Below, piece by piece: positions 15,876 to 25,789 of a DNA stretch of 64,000 nucleotides. The position numbers and the translations under genes were made by a program. The DNA is from Bacillota bacterium (GTDB taxonomy: Bacteria > Bacillota_A > Clostridia > Lachnospirales > Lachnospiraceae): NCBI GenBank assembly GCA_023407175.1, contig JAEYMU010000025.1, positions 124,001 to 188,000 on the forward strand. The letters are read 5' to 3'. Every line of letters begins with the position of its first letter. Positions within the stretch are counted from its first letter, which is position 1. The notes beneath the pieces are model-generated. The model saw only the letters and a list, made by a program, of their open reading frames with translations, did not search any database and was not told the DNA's origin.

Positions 15876-18041
15876 GTGAAAAAAAAGCTATTACAAGGGT
15901 TTACGCTAAAACGCAAAAAAGAGAAGGCAAAGCCGCCTCAAGGGGAAGCCGGTAAAGCCGTAAGCAGGCGGTTGAAACAAAAAACCGGTAATATCAGAAC
16001 AAAATTGGTGCTATCCTTTTTTGTTCCTACAGCCTTTATTATTATTCTTGGGATTGTATCCTACCAGATTGCCAAGAACAATATTCAGGAGCAATATGAG
16101 GACTCGGCGACCAACAATGTTGCTTGCATGAGTAATTATTTTAGCCTGTTATGTTCTACTGTGGAGTATAAGGCGACGGAGATACTGAATAATGATTATT
16201 TTACAGCCTACTATACAAAATACTATGCAAAGGACAGCTCGGAGGCAAACGAATATTACAGGGAGGCCCAAAAGGCTTTGAGAATTATGAGAGGCAGCTG
16301 TACCTATGTATATAGCTATAATGTACTAGCAGAAAAAGGTGCCGCAATTTCCTCCACCCCTGTGGTATTTGATCAAACCGCCTATCAGAAGTTTGTGGAA
16401 AGTGAAAAATCAACCTTTATTATAAGTAACATTGGTACGAAGGGTATTTGGAGCGGATACCATGCTTACCTGGATGAGTTTGATTATATCGATGAGAATG
16501 GCTATTCCCTGTGCTATACAAAGAAATTTGTGAAAGGAAACGGTTATCTGCTTATTGATATAAAATCGGATTATATGATCAGTACCTTAAGTACCAATGC
16601 ATACGGTGACGGCAATATTACCGGAATTGTAACGCCGGACGGCAGAGAAACGGTAATCCAGCTTCAAAAGGATGGCAAAACCTATGAGACAGTGCAGGAG
16701 GGTGTTTTTGTTGCACCTGAAATTTATGATAAAATAAAGGCTGCCAAGACAGCGGACTGTAAATATATTACATTTAAGAATCGAGAATATTTATTGATCT
16801 ATGCGCCGGTGGGAGAAAGCGGCATCATGGTCTGCAGTATGATTCCGAAATCTGTAATTCTTAAGGAAGTATCCGGTATTCGTAACATAACCGTCGCAGT
16901 GGTTTTATTGGCCTGCTTTGTTGCTTTGTTTATTGGCAACCTGATATCAACCGGCATAACCAGAGAGGTTAGAAGCATTAATAAAATCATGGAAAGAATT
17001 GCTGGCGGGGATTTAACGGCTGAGATACAGACAAAGCGCAGGGATGAGTTTAAAATTCTGTCGGAAGGTATCAATAACATGCTCACTGCTTTCCGGAGGC
17101 TGATTCATGATATGCAGGGCTTTGGAAAAGGAGTAAGCGGCGCGGCGCAGCAGACGACGGACTCCTCTGCGCAGATGGTGGACTCTATGACCGGTGTTAC
17201 GGCAGCAGTCGGCGAGGTTGCCCAGGGAATAACCTCCCAGGCAGACAGTACGGAGAAGGGCTTCCAAATGATGGAGCAGTTTTCCCTGCAGCTGAATCAT
17301 ATCTATGACAGTACATCAAATATGGGCTATAGTGCAGACCAGGCAATACAATCGGTAGAACACGGACAGAAAATGGTGGATGATTTGAATCAAAAATCTG
17401 CTGCCACCTCTCGAATTACACAGGTGCTGATTGAGGATATCAATGAAGTATACCAACAATCCAGTGACATCGGAAGCATTATCAATGTTATTAATGAAAT
17501 AGCCTCCCAGACAAATCTCTTGTCCCTGAATGCCTCCATCGAAGCTGCCAGGGCGGGAGAGCAGGGCCGGGGCTTTGCTGTGGTAGCCGAGGAAATACGA
17601 AAGCTTGCGGACCAGTCGGTACAGTCGGTGAACCGCATTCGGGTTATCGTGGAGAAGATACAAAATACTGCCGGAAAAACCACGGATTCGGCACGTCAGG
17701 CCGGCGGCTTTATCAATGAGCAGACAAAAGCACTGGAGGGTACCATACAGGTATTTACGGAAATTAATGGAACAGTAGGGACTCTTGTATCAGCCCTTAA
17801 GGAAAACGCAGCCCGTATGGAAAGTATGATGACGGAGAAGCAGGAGATGCTGAATGCAATCCAGGATATTGCGGCAGTATCCGAGGAGGCCGCAGCAGCA
17901 ACACAGGAGGTTCAGGCAACCATAGATGAGCAGCTCACAAGAATAAAGCAATTGGCGCAGGTGGCAGAAAAGTTGAATTCAGAGGTAGGCCTGCTGGAAG
18001 CCTCCCTTGGACAGTTCAGGGTATCCGAGAGTACGCTCTGA
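15876..18041 (+). CDS. Methyl-accepting chemotaxis protein
   Basis: 721 residues (GTG start at 15876 with AAGGGGG upstream). A long basic cytosolic tail precedes membrane helix 1 (about 48-68). An extracellular Cache-like sensor of about 260 residues follows, then helix 2 (about 332-354), HAMP and a full signalling domain with the conserved hairpin tip ([19 protein letters not shown], then [18 protein letters not shown]). It would steer the cell toward a ligand via CheA/CheW. It lies directly behind GH113 in the mannan locus, so a manno-oligosaccharide or its binding protein is a reasonable ligand guess. That link is inference from position. Confidence 0.92.
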   Translation: MKKKLLQGFTLKRKKEKAKPPQGEAGKAVSRRLKQKTGNIRTKLVLSFFVPTAFIIILGIVSYQIAKNNIQEQYEDSATNNVACMSNYFSLLCSTVEYKATEILNNDYFTAYYTKYYAKDSSEANEYYREAQKALRIMRGSCTYVYSYNVLAEKGAAISSTPVVFDQTAYQKFVESEKSTFIISNIGTKGIWSGYHAYLDEFDYIDENGYSLCYTKKFVKGNGYLLIDIKSDYMISTLSTNAYGDGNITGIVTPDGRETVIQLQKDGKTYETVQEGVFVAPEIYDKIKAAKTADCKYITFKNREYLLIYAPVGESGIMVCSMIPKSVILKEVSGIRNITVAVVLLACFVALFIGNLISTGITREVRSINKIMERIAGGDLTAEIQTKRRDEFKILSEGINNMLTAFRRLIHDMQGFGKGVSGAAQQTTDSSAQMVDSMTGVTAAVGEVAQGITSQADSTEKGFQMMEQFSLQLNHIYDSTSNMGYSADQAIQSVEHGQKMVDDLNQKSAATSRITQVLIEDINEVYQQSSDIGSIINVINEIASQTNLLSLNASIEAARAGEQGRGFAVVAEEIRKLADQSVQSVNRIRVIVEKIQNTAGKTTDSARQAGGFINEQTKALEGTIQVFTEINGTVGTLVSALKENAARMESMMTEKQEMLNAIQDIAAVSEEAAAATQEVQATIDEQLTRIKQLAQVAEKLNSEVGLLEASLGQFRVSESTL

Positions 18042-18046
18042 ATAGA

Positions 18047-18715
18047 TCATTCATAAAGATATCTTAAGAAATCGATGGCGGTGTCAAGGTGGCTGCTGGT
18101 AACAGGAATGGCCAGAAACAGCTGATCCTCTTTTGGATAAATTCCTGTATTCTTTAGTTTATCGCAGCCACTGACATCAACAGCAATCGGTATTTTGCCG
18201 TATTCCTCGTAATCATAATAATAAAAGCCGGCTACAAACTTTTCCTGCAAATCCTCTGGCAGAACCTCGGATAAATCACGGAAGGGCTTTATATCACTGT
18301 AGATATCAAGCAGCCAGTCATTACCGGCAACAATATCAATGTGGTCCTCCTGGAGATAAAACCAGAGCCGTTCCTTATTATTTTCTGTCAGTGCGTCGGA
18401 GGAAGCTCTGGCAATCTTAATCGACAGGTCAAGAATGCCGGGATTGGAATTGGGAGAAATACTGCGGCTGCTCATAAAATCCTCTAAAAGAGTGGTTTGG
18501 GAAGAGTCCTCCAGTGTGGTGTTGACCAGCACCACAAAGATGGATTTTTTCTTGGAATTTTCTAATATACCGGATAAAAGACAGAGGAGAAAGATAAAAA
18601 TAATAATGCCTGCGGCTAACTTGATTTTATTGTAATAAATAAAGTAGCCCAGTTTATCCTTCCAGCTTTTATTTTTTATAAGCTCCTGCTGTTTATGAAT
18701 TTCATCGTGTATCAT
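18047..18715 (-). CDS. Membrane-anchored protein of unknown function
   Basis: 222 residues from the ATG at 18715, which has GGAGG five bases upstream. A charged cytosolic N-terminus (MIHDEIHKQQELIKNKSWKD) precedes one membrane helix (about 31-51) and an outer domain of about 165 residues ending DTAIDFLRYLYE. Stretches such as DIVAGNDWLLDIYSD and GKIPIAVDVSGCD recall ligand-binding folds but match nothing I know. It converges on the chemoreceptor gene (5 bp apart) and is divergent from the lacI-type gene. It might be a partner of the chemoreceptor or importer; no evidence beyond position. Confidence 0.6.
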   Translation of the reverse strand: MIHDEIHKQQELIKNKSWKDKLGYFIYYNKIKLAAGIIIFIFLLCLLSGILENSKKKSIFVVLVNTTLEDSSQTTLLEDFMSSRSISPNSNPGILDLSIKIARASSDALTENNKERLWFYLQEDHIDIVAGNDWLLDIYSDIKPFRDLSEVLPEDLQEKFVAGFYYYDYEEYGKIPIAVDVSGCDKLKNTGIYPKEDQLFLAIPVTSSHLDTAIDFLRYLYE

Positions 18716-18792
18716 AGCAACCTCCATCGTCAGGGTACAAGTAAATTTATACGGGAATTATAGCGTTTTTTGTATATAATAGCAATTGAAAG

Positions 18793-18802
18793 TTAACGTT
18801 AA
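18793..18802. promoter_or_regulatory. LacI-type operator candidate and -10
   Basis: TTAACGTTAA is a perfect palindrome with the central CG step usual for LacI/GalR operators. It lies 18 bp after a TGTATATAAT -10-like sequence (TATAAT 18775-18780) and 103 bp before the lacI-type gene, consistent with autoregulation. Confidence 0.45.
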
Positions 18803-18905
18803 ATCTGATAAAGTCATATTCAAAGGTGTACGGAGCGTGTTTAAAAATGCCGATTTTTTAAACATGCTGTAAGCAGCAATTTGCTTTAAGTGGGAGGAAA
18901 TCAGC

Positions 18906-19931
18906 ATGGCCAAGGCAGTAAAATTGGAGGATATAGCTCTCAAAACCGGTGTAAGTGTTGTCACTGTATCGAAGGCCCTTTCCGGTAAAAAGGGTGTTAG
19001 TGATGAAATGCGGGAAAAGATCAGGCTTTTGGCTGATGAACTGGGATATCAGCAAAAGGCGGAAAAAGAAGTGACACGCAGTGATAATACGTTCCAGATC
19101 GGAATTATCGTCCAGCAAAGATTCCTCGGAAAATATGCTTCTTTTTATTGGACACTGTACCAGCAGATATCCGCACAGGCCAGCCAATGCAACTGCTTTT
19201 CCATGCTTGAGGTTTTGACAGCACAGGATATTGAGGAATGCAGCATACCAAAGCTGATTAAGGAAAAAATGGTGGAGGGTATCGTAGTAATCGGCAAGCC
19301 GGACAAGAGATACCTCGATATGTTAAGAAGTAAATCCTCCGTTCCTTTGGTTTTTGTTGACTTTTATGATGATTACGGCGACGGGGATTTTGTGATTTCC
19401 GACAGCTTTTACGGAGCATATGCACTGACGAATTATCTGATCAGTCTGGGACATAAAAATATTGCGTATGTGGGAACACTCCTCAGTACGCCTAGTATAA
19501 CCGATCGCTATCTGGGATATGTAAAATCCCTGATGGAGCATGGACTAAAGGCAGAGTCGGAGAATATCATTAATGACAGAAAGGTTGATTTTAATGATGA
19601 GGAGCTGGCTATAACACTTCCTAAGAAAATGCCCACTGCCTTCGTATGCAACAGTGACCGTACGGCAGGCATTCTGATTAAAAAATTGTATGAGGTCGGG
19701 CTTCGGGTACCGGAGGACATATCGGTTACCGGCTATGACAATTTCCTTGACCCGGTGCTTTGCGATGTGGGTATTACAACCTACGAGGTGGATACCAGGC
19801 AGATGGCCCATGTGGCATTAAAGATGCTGATGAAGAAAATGCGGCGGGAGTCCTATAAAAAAGGAATTCACATCGTGGAAGGCAAACTGGTGGTGAAGGA
19901 AAGCGTGGCTTCAGTTACTTTCGATATTTAG
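18906..19931 (+). CDS. LacI-family transcriptional regulator
   Basis: 341 residues. The N-terminal LacI helix-turn-helix (VKLEDIALKTGVSVVTVSKAL) is followed by a hinge helix and a periplasmic-binding-protein-like effector domain (PLVFVDFYDDYGDGDFV and IAYVGTLLSTPSITDRYLGY). The end has SVTGYDNF and the TTYEVDTRQMAHVALKML pattern. GGGAGG lies upstream. It is probably a repressor that responds to a mannan-derived sugar and acts with the two AraC proteins; the operator candidate at 18793 suggests autoregulation. It converges on the second AraC gene, with 17 bp overlap. Confidence 0.92.
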   Translation: MAKAVKLEDIALKTGVSVVTVSKALSGKKGVSDEMREKIRLLADELGYQQKAEKEVTRSDNTFQIGIIVQQRFLGKYASFYWTLYQQISAQASQCNCFSMLEVLTAQDIEECSIPKLIKEKMVEGIVVIGKPDKRYLDMLRSKSSVPLVFVDFYDDYGDGDFVISDSFYGAYALTNYLISLGHKNIAYVGTLLSTPSITDRYLGYVKSLMEHGLKAESENIINDRKVDFNDEELAITLPKKMPTAFVCNSDRTAGILIKKLYEVGLRVPEDISVTGYDNFLDPVLCDVGITTYEVDTRQMAHVALKMLMKKMRRESYKKGIHIVEGKLVVKESVASVTFDI

Positions 19932-20805
19932 ACGGAGTAGTACCGGTATTGGCCTTGAACAGCTTGATAAAATGATTAACATTATCAATTCCTACGGCAG
20001 TGGCAATTTCATTTACCCGCAGCTGAGTGCTAAGCAGCAGATTTTTGGCAGTATTTATGCGGATGGAATTTAGGTAGGCAATAGGAGAGATGCCTTCAGC
20101 CTCCTTAAATTCATGGCAAAGGCGGTAGCGGCTGATTTTGAAATGCTCCTCCAGCCATTCCAGGGTATAGTGGAATTCACAGTTAGAGTCAAACATATAT
20201 TTCATTTCAATTACATGGCTTTTTATCTCGGTTAGAGGTAGGAGGCCATGTTTTTTTTCTATGGTTAACTCAGTTAAAAAATCGTTCAGCTTCTTATTTG
20301 CGATAAGATGATAATACTCATTCTGGCAGTCGATTTCTACAATCTTGTCAATTAATCCCGGTAAATAGCTGTTTCCCCGAACAAAGAAAATAACATCCAG
20401 GCTTTGGGAGAACAATTCATAATAATGCTGCAATGGGGCACCCTCTAGATAAAGTATCTTATATTCCCAGGGAGAATGCTGTATTTCAATATGGTGTGCT
20501 TTTCTGCAATCGAAGAAAACCAGACTGTAGGGGTCCAGATAGTAGGTACGGTTCTCATAGCGCAGGTAACCGGAGCCGCTCTCGGTGTAAAGAATGCAGT
20601 AGGCCTCCAGATGCTCCATGTCATAAAAATAGGGATAGGCAGCCGTAAGCTGTCCGCCTGCAAGTAAAGTGATAAAGCCGGGATATTTGGGGCCGTCATT
20701 TGGATATTCCCGGGGAATGTAGGAGGATGCCTGTGAGTTGATGGATGATTTCGTCAGAGCCTTTAATGAGGATATAAAATTCTGGGTAAAGGTTTTGTGT
20801 GACAT
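19915..20805 (-). CDS. AraC-family regulator, importer-linked
   Basis: 296 residues from the ATG at 20805, which has TAGGAGG upstream; a longer frame to 20874 lacks a site. The N-terminal cupin-like domain has GSGYLRYENRTYYLDPYSLVF and FDCRKAHHIEI. The C-terminal AraC domain has the helix RINTAKNLLLSTQLRVNEIA followed by VNHFIKLFKANTGTTPSKYR. It is divergent from the mannan importer operon across a 387-bp AT-rich region with tandem AraC-type repeats. It probably activates that operon. Confidence 0.9.
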   Translation of the reverse strand: MSHKTFTQNFISSLKALTKSSINSQASSYIPREYPNDGPKYPGFITLLAGGQLTAAYPYFYDMEHLEAYCILYTESGSGYLRYENRTYYLDPYSLVFFDCRKAHHIEIQHSPWEYKILYLEGAPLQHYYELFSQSLDVIFFVRGNSYLPGLIDKIVEIDCQNEYYHLIANKKLNDFLTELTIEKKHGLLPLTEIKSHVIEMKYMFDSNCEFHYTLEWLEEHFKISRYRLCHEFKEAEGISPIAYLNSIRINTAKNLLLSTQLRVNEIATAVGIDNVNHFIKLFKANTGTTPSKYRK

Positions 20806-21191
20806 GGAATTCCTCCTAACCGGTTGAATGGCGTGACAGTAAAATGAACAGCAAGAAAAAATGATGACTTGCAATATAGTAGTAAAAGGTTAATTAAAAA
20901 ATCAATTTAGGTTGTTTTTTTGACTTCTGGCAATTCGTTGATAAAGTAAATTAATCAATAATAAAAGTAAATTAATTAGTTTATATCAATTATATACTTA
21001 AATGTAAATTATTTATATATGAATAATGCACATAATAAGCCTATAAAATTTGTGTAAATAGACAAAATGCTATATTTTGCAATATAAGAAGATTAAATGC
21101 AATATAAAATGATGAATTAAAATTAAGTTTATGTAAGAATAATTTATGTAGTGATACGAGATTTAAAATATATTTTTTAAGGAGGAAGATT
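20806..21191. promoter_or_regulatory. AT-rich divergent control region of importer operon
   Basis: No gene. AAAGTAAATTAAT is repeated at 20943-20955 and 20964-20976, exactly 21 bp apart (two helical turns), as expected for an AraC-type dimer site. TAAATTAATCAATAAT (20947-20962) overlaps the first copy and is identical to the box before GH113. Further downstream are several ATGCAATATAA-like near-repeats (about 21065-21110) and the GGAGG of the binding-protein gene. No promoter with both consensus hexamers is evident. Confidence 0.55.
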
Positions 21192-22625
21192 ATGAAATTA
21201 AAGAAAATTTTAGCTGTTGCAATGACATGTGTACTGGCATTCTCCTTCATTGGCTGCGGAAGCAAAAAGGGTTCAGATGCAGACACCACACCTACAACAG
21301 GTGCATCGGGGGATGATTCGGCAGCAGTGACAGGGGAGGCAGACGGAAGTTGGTCTTATTCCAGCATCAAGCTTGGGGAGGACTATACGGATTTAACGGC
21401 AACTATCAAATGGATTCATCACAGAACCGACCGTGACAGTAATGCAGGCGGTGACGGAAAGCTTCAGGAATATATTGCAAAGTTCAATGAGCTGTATCCG
21501 AACATAACTGTTGAAACAGAAGGCGTTACAGATTATGCCAATGAATCATTACTTCGTCTGTCCACAGGAGACTGGGGTGACATCATGATGATCCCCGCAG
21601 TAGATAAGGGCGATTTTGCCACCTATTTCTTACCCTATGGTACTTCAGATGAAATCAGCGCTATCGTTAACTATACCACTGACAAAACCTATGATGGCAA
21701 AGTATATGGTATCCCTTATATGGCAGGTGCGAATGGTATCGTTTATAACAAGGCAGTATTCGAAGCAGCAGGAATTACAACAATTCCGACAACACCAGAT
21801 GAATTTATCGCAGCTTTAAAACAGGTGAAAGAAAAGACAGATGCAATTCCGCTTTACACAAATTACTTTGCACAGTGGACTATGGGTGCATGGGATGCTT
21901 ACATGGGCGCAGTATCCACCGGTGACTTTGCATGGTACAACCAGGAGCTTCCTCATACAGCAGCTCCCTTCGCAGATCCGGGAGATGGTACCGGAGCATA
22001 CAATGTATTCAAGGTTCTCTATGATGCAGTTGCAAATGATTTGATTGAAGATGACTACACCACCACTGACTGGGAAGGCAGCAAGGGTATGATCAACAGA
22101 GGCGAGATCGCGACGATGGTACTTGGCTCCTGGGCTTATTCACAGATGCAGGCAGCAGGCGATAATCCGGATGACATCGGCTATATGCCTTTCCCGATCA
22201 CTATAAACGGAAAACAGTATGCAGTAGCAGCACCTGACTATAACTTTGGTATTAATGTAAATTCTTCTGAGGATAACCAGATTGCATCCACCATCTTTGT
22301 TAAGTGGATGACCGAGGAATCCGGCTGGTCCTATAATGAAGGCGGACTTCCGATTGATAAGGACGGACAGTTACCTGATCTTTACCAGGCTTTTGCTAAC
22401 TGCGAGATGAAGGAACAGGATCCGGCCATCGCAGGTGAAGAAACCTTGTTAAACGATCTCAATGCAGAATCAGAGCTTAATATCAATAACGGCGGTAATG
22501 ATAAGGTTATGAAGATTATTGAAAATGCAGATACAGGCGCCAAATCCTTTGACGACCTTATGGGTGAATGGAATAAGGCATGGTCAGATGCCCAGACGGC
22601 TCTTGGAGTAGAAGTAAAATACTAA
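21192..22625 (+). CDS. ABC transporter solute-binding lipoprotein, manno-oligosaccharide importer
   Basis: 477 residues. Lipoprotein signal with lipobox FIGC (about residues 19-22), Thr/Asp-rich linker, then a family-1 solute-binding domain (IKWIHHRTDRDSN, LSTGDWGDIMMIP, YGIPYMAGANGIVYNKAVFE). Several Trp residues suit stacking on sugars. The mannan context suggests manno-oligosaccharides. TAAGGAGG gives strong translation. A 15-bp perfect hairpin separates it from the permease genes and may protect this message so that binding protein exceeds permeases. Confidence 0.9.
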   Translation: MKLKKILAVAMTCVLAFSFIGCGSKKGSDADTTPTTGASGDDSAAVTGEADGSWSYSSIKLGEDYTDLTATIKWIHHRTDRDSNAGGDGKLQEYIAKFNELYPNITVETEGVTDYANESLLRLSTGDWGDIMMIPAVDKGDFATYFLPYGTSDEISAIVNYTTDKTYDGKVYGIPYMAGANGIVYNKAVFEAAGITTIPTTPDEFIAALKQVKEKTDAIPLYTNYFAQWTMGAWDAYMGAVSTGDFAWYNQELPHTAAPFADPGDGTGAYNVFKVLYDAVANDLIEDDYTTTDWEGSKGMINRGEIATMVLGSWAYSQMQAAGDNPDDIGYMPFPITINGKQYAVAAPDYNFGINVNSSEDNQIASTIFVKWMTEESGWSYNEGGLPIDKDGQLPDLYQAFANCEMKEQDPAIAGEETLLNDLNAESELNINNGGNDKVMKIIENADTGAKSFDDLMGEWNKAWSDAQTALGVEVKY

Positions 22626-22666
22626 GCTTCCTGCGATATCAGCAGAATGAACTGATGTAGGGTATC

Positions 22667-22701
22667 ATATTGAGCCAAGGAGATTTTCCTTGGCTCAATA
22701 T
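22667..22701 (+). promoter_or_regulatory. Intercistronic hairpin after binding-protein gene
   Basis: Perfect 15-bp inverted repeat (ATATTGAGCCAAGGA and its complement) with a 5-nt loop and no T-run beyond ATATTC. Such hairpins between binding-protein and permease genes usually stabilise the upstream mRNA or cause partial termination. Confidence 0.7.
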
Positions 22702-22732
22702 TCAAATGATTTAGTAAGGAGGTTCTTGGAAA

Positions 22733-23743
22733 ATGTCCCGAATCAAGGAACGACACGGTATCATGGCATGGCTACACGGCAGAAAAGGACAACAGGCTAC
22801 CGTTATTGTACTTTTTATGATTGTTCCGCTACTATTACTCTTTACATTTACCTACCTGCCCTTCGGTTCCATGATCGGCTACAGCTTCTACCGGATGAAA
22901 TACGTCGGTACGCGTGTATGGGTAGGTTTGGACAATTATATCTCGGTATTTCAAAGAGACGACTGTTTTGGAGCGTTGAAAAACAGCTTGTATTATTTGG
23001 GCGGGGCCCTGTTCCAATTGGTATTTGCCCTGTTTCTGGCCACTATCTTAAGCTTTAAGGTAAGAGGCGGCAATATATTCAAGGGATTGATCTTCTTCCC
23101 GTTTTTAGTAAATGGTATAGCTCTGGGATTTATCTTTAAGTTTTTTTATGCAAGAGGATTTGTGTTTGACACAATCCTGCAGGGCTTTGGCTTTAATTTG
23201 GATGATCTTCCTTATTGGTTGAAGGACCAGAGGATTAACAATATTTCGCTTGCGGCTACAAGCGTATGGAGGTATCTGGGGCAGAACATGGTATTGTTCA
23301 TCGGAGCGATCATGTCGGTGGACAGTGAGATGTACGAGGCTGCCACCCTTGACGGAGCCGGAAAGTTCAAACAGTTTCTCTACATTATTCTACCCAATAT
23401 CAAGACAATCGTTATATTAAATATCATATTATCCGTTACCGGCTCGATTGCGGCCTTTGAACCGGCCTATGTTATTACCAACGGCGGTGTTGGAACCGCG
23501 ACATATTTCTATGTAATGCATACGGTGGCGCATACCAGCCAGAAGGTCGGCGTAGCTTCGGCAATGGCTGTGATACTCTTATTTATTATTATACTTGTAA
23601 CAATTTTGCAGAAGCTATTGTTTAAATATGTATTCCGTGATTCGGATTCGGACAGCGGGAATTATGCGGCGAGGCGCCGGGAACGAAGTCTGGCAAGATA
23701 TAGGAGGTGGCATAAGAATGACAGTCGAGAAAAAGCTTTCTAG
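22733..23743 (+). CDS. ABC sugar transporter permease (mannan locus) 1
   Basis: 336 residues, MalF type. A cytosolic start (MSRIKERHGIMAWLHGRKG) precedes six membrane helices and the EAA loop YEAATLDGAGKFKQF. The C-terminal tail is long and Arg-rich (about 30 residues after the last helix), perhaps touching the ATPase. The start follows AAGGAGG. Its end overlaps the second permease gene by 26 bp. Confidence 0.88.
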   Translation: MSRIKERHGIMAWLHGRKGQQATVIVLFMIVPLLLLFTFTYLPFGSMIGYSFYRMKYVGTRVWVGLDNYISVFQRDDCFGALKNSLYYLGGALFQLVFALFLATILSFKVRGGNIFKGLIFFPFLVNGIALGFIFKFFYARGFVFDTILQGFGFNLDDLPYWLKDQRINNISLAATSVWRYLGQNMVLFIGAIMSVDSEMYEAATLDGAGKFKQFLYIILPNIKTIVILNIILSVTGSIAAFEPAYVITNGGVGTATYFYVMHTVAHTSQKVGVASAMAVILLFIIILVTILQKLLFKYVFRDSDSDSGNYAARRRERSLARYRRWHKNDSREKAF

Positions 23744-24566
23744 GATCATAATTACAATACTGAAATATTTTTTCCTCGTTTTCTTTAGCTTCTGGGCGGT
23801 AATACCCATCGTCTCCTGTGTTATCACAGCCTTTAAGACAAATGAGGAGTACACGAACACGAATGTTATGGATATGCCGAAAAACTGGCTGGATTTCGAT
23901 AATTTTATTACTGCCTGGCAGAGAGCCGATATGACAACGGCATTTAAGAATACAATTATTATTCTTGTATTTGTTTTGCTGGGAGCAATTCTGGTTGGAT
24001 CCATGCTGGCATATGTTCTGGACCGTTTTAAATTCCCCGGGAACGCCCTGATACGTACGCTGTTTCTTTTTGCATCGTTACTGCCGGGTGTTGCCATGCA
24101 GGTTGCAACCTACAAAATCATGTACAATCTTCATTTCATCAATCATTTGTACGGCTACATCATTATGTCAATGGGAACGGATATCATATCAATTTATATT
24201 TTCATTCAGTTTTTTGAAAATATATCAAAGTCCCTGGACGAATCGGCAATTATTGACGGAGCCTCCTACTTTACGGTATATTTTAAAGTTTTGTTTCCGC
24301 TTCTGAAACCGGCCATCATTACGGTTTTGGTATTAAAGGGAGTTGGAACCTATAATGAATATTATAATGCAAATCTTTATCTGCAGGATAAGACGATTTT
24401 GCGAACAGTGTCTACCTCGCTGTATACCTTTACCGGTCCCTTGGGCAACCAGTATAATATGATCTGTGCCGGGGTATTGATATCGATTTTGCCGGCACTG
24501 ATTATCTTCATCCTGTGTCAGAAGCAGGTATACAGCGGACTTACCCTGGGTTCGGTGAAGGGTTAA
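23718..24566 (+). CDS. ABC sugar transporter permease (mannan locus) 2
   Basis: 282 residues from ATG 23718 (TAGGAGG upstream; earlier in-frame Met codons lie deep within the preceding gene). MalG type with six helices and the EAA-like loop LDESAIIDGASYFTVYF. The C-terminus GLTLGSVKG is typical for the family. No ATPase gene accompanies the set, so a shared ATPase is expected. Followed 23 bp later by the epimerase gene. Confidence 0.88.
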   Translation: MTVEKKLSRIIITILKYFFLVFFSFWAVIPIVSCVITAFKTNEEYTNTNVMDMPKNWLDFDNFITAWQRADMTTAFKNTIIILVFVLLGAILVGSMLAYVLDRFKFPGNALIRTLFLFASLLPGVAMQVATYKIMYNLHFINHLYGYIIMSMGTDIISIYIFIQFFENISKSLDESAIIDGASYFTVYFKVLFPLLKPAIITVLVLKGVGTYNEYYNANLYLQDKTILRTVSTSLYTFTGPLGNQYNMICAGVLISILPALIIFILCQKQVYSGLTLGSVKG

Positions 24567-24589
24567 GCAGAATATTAGTATAAGAAGCT

Positions 24590-25789
24590 ATGGGAATAGA
24601 AAGAAGGCAGAATTTAATGGTACAGGAAGCGAAGGAACATTTGAACAGCATCATTATACCGTTCTGGAAAGAGATGAGGGATGACCAGAACGGCGGATAC
24701 TATGGGTTTATGGATTTTAACCTGCATTTATATAAAAAATCGGTGAAGGGTTGTATTCTAAACAGCAGAATCTTATGGTTTTTTTCAACAGCGTATCGGA
24801 TGCTGAAGGAGGAAGATCTTCTTGGGGAGGCAAGGCATGCTTACCGGTTTCTGACGGAGCACTGTCTGGATCAGGAGTATGGGGGTGTTTATTGGTCCCT
24901 TCGTTATGATGCCCTGCCCTATGACACCACAAAGCATACCTATAATCAGGCATTTGCAATCTATGCGCTATCGGCCTATTATGATGCTACCGGGGAGGAT
25001 GAGGCACTTAGGAAGGCGATGGAGCTGTTTGAGCTGATTGAAACCAGATGCCGTGATGAGGTTGGCTATATGGAGGCCTTCGACCGGAGCTTTCATGAGA
25101 TAGATAATGACAAGCTGTCGGAGAATGGCGTCATGGCACATAAAACCATGAATACGCTGCTGCATGTGTTTGAAGCCTACACGGAGCTGTACCGGGTTGG
25201 CGGGGATGAGCGGGTGGCTGCCCGCCTGCGGTGGATTCTTGATTTGGTGGCTGATAAGGTGTATAATCCGGCGCTTCACAGACAGGAGGTATTCTTTGAT
25301 AAGCATATGAATTCCATTCTCGATTTATATTCCTATGGTCATGATATTGAAGCGGCCTGGCTTCTGGACCGGGGAGTGGAGATTCTGGGAGAGGAAGCTT
25401 ACCGCAGTAAGCTGCTGCCTATTACGAAGGACCTTACCGCATATACCTATCAGATGGCCTTTGATGGAACCGCCTTCTATAACGAGTGTGAAAATGGCAT
25501 CGTAGATAAGAAGCGTGTCTGGTGGGTTCAGGCGGAGGCAGTTATAGGCTTTCTGAACGGCTACCAGGCGGCGCCGGAGCAGACCCGGTATCTGGAGGCT
25601 GCAAAAACCCTGTGGGATTATATTCAAAATTATGTAGTGGACAAAAGGGAAGGCTCTGAATGGTTCTGGGCATTAACGGAGGATAATCAGCCGATGGAAG
25701 ACAAACCGATTGTAGAACCTTGGAAATGTCCCTATCACAATGGAAGAATGTGCTTAGAGATTATCAGGAGGAACCTTCATGTTTCATAA
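24590..25789 (+). CDS. Mannobiose/cellobiose 2-epimerase
   Basis: 399 residues, N-acylglucosamine 2-epimerase superfamily with (alpha/alpha)6 barrel. Typical strings are [54 protein letters not shown] and the late [16 protein letters not shown]. It interconverts a reducing-end glucose and mannose residue in beta-1,4 disaccharides. Beside a GH130 gene the natural substrate is most likely beta-1,4-mannobiose, giving mannosyl-glucose. The stop overlaps the start of the GH130 gene by 11 bp, so both are co-translated. Confidence 0.9.
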   Translation: MGIERRQNLMVQEAKEHLNSIIIPFWKEMRDDQNGGYYGFMDFNLHLYKKSVKGCILNSRILWFFSTAYRMLKEEDLLGEARHAYRFLTEHCLDQEYGGVYWSLRYDALPYDTTKHTYNQAFAIYALSAYYDATGEDEALRKAMELFELIETRCRDEVGYMEAFDRSFHEIDNDKLSENGVMAHKTMNTLLHVFEAYTELYRVGGDERVAARLRWILDLVADKVYNPALHRQEVFFDKHMNSILDLYSYGHDIEAAWLLDRGVEILGEEAYRSKLLPITKDLTAYTYQMAFDGTAFYNECENGIVDKKRVWWVQAEAVIGFLNGYQAAPEQTRYLEAAKTLWDYIQNYVVDKREGSEWFWALTEDNQPMEDKPIVEPWKCPYHNGRMCLEIIRRNLHVS

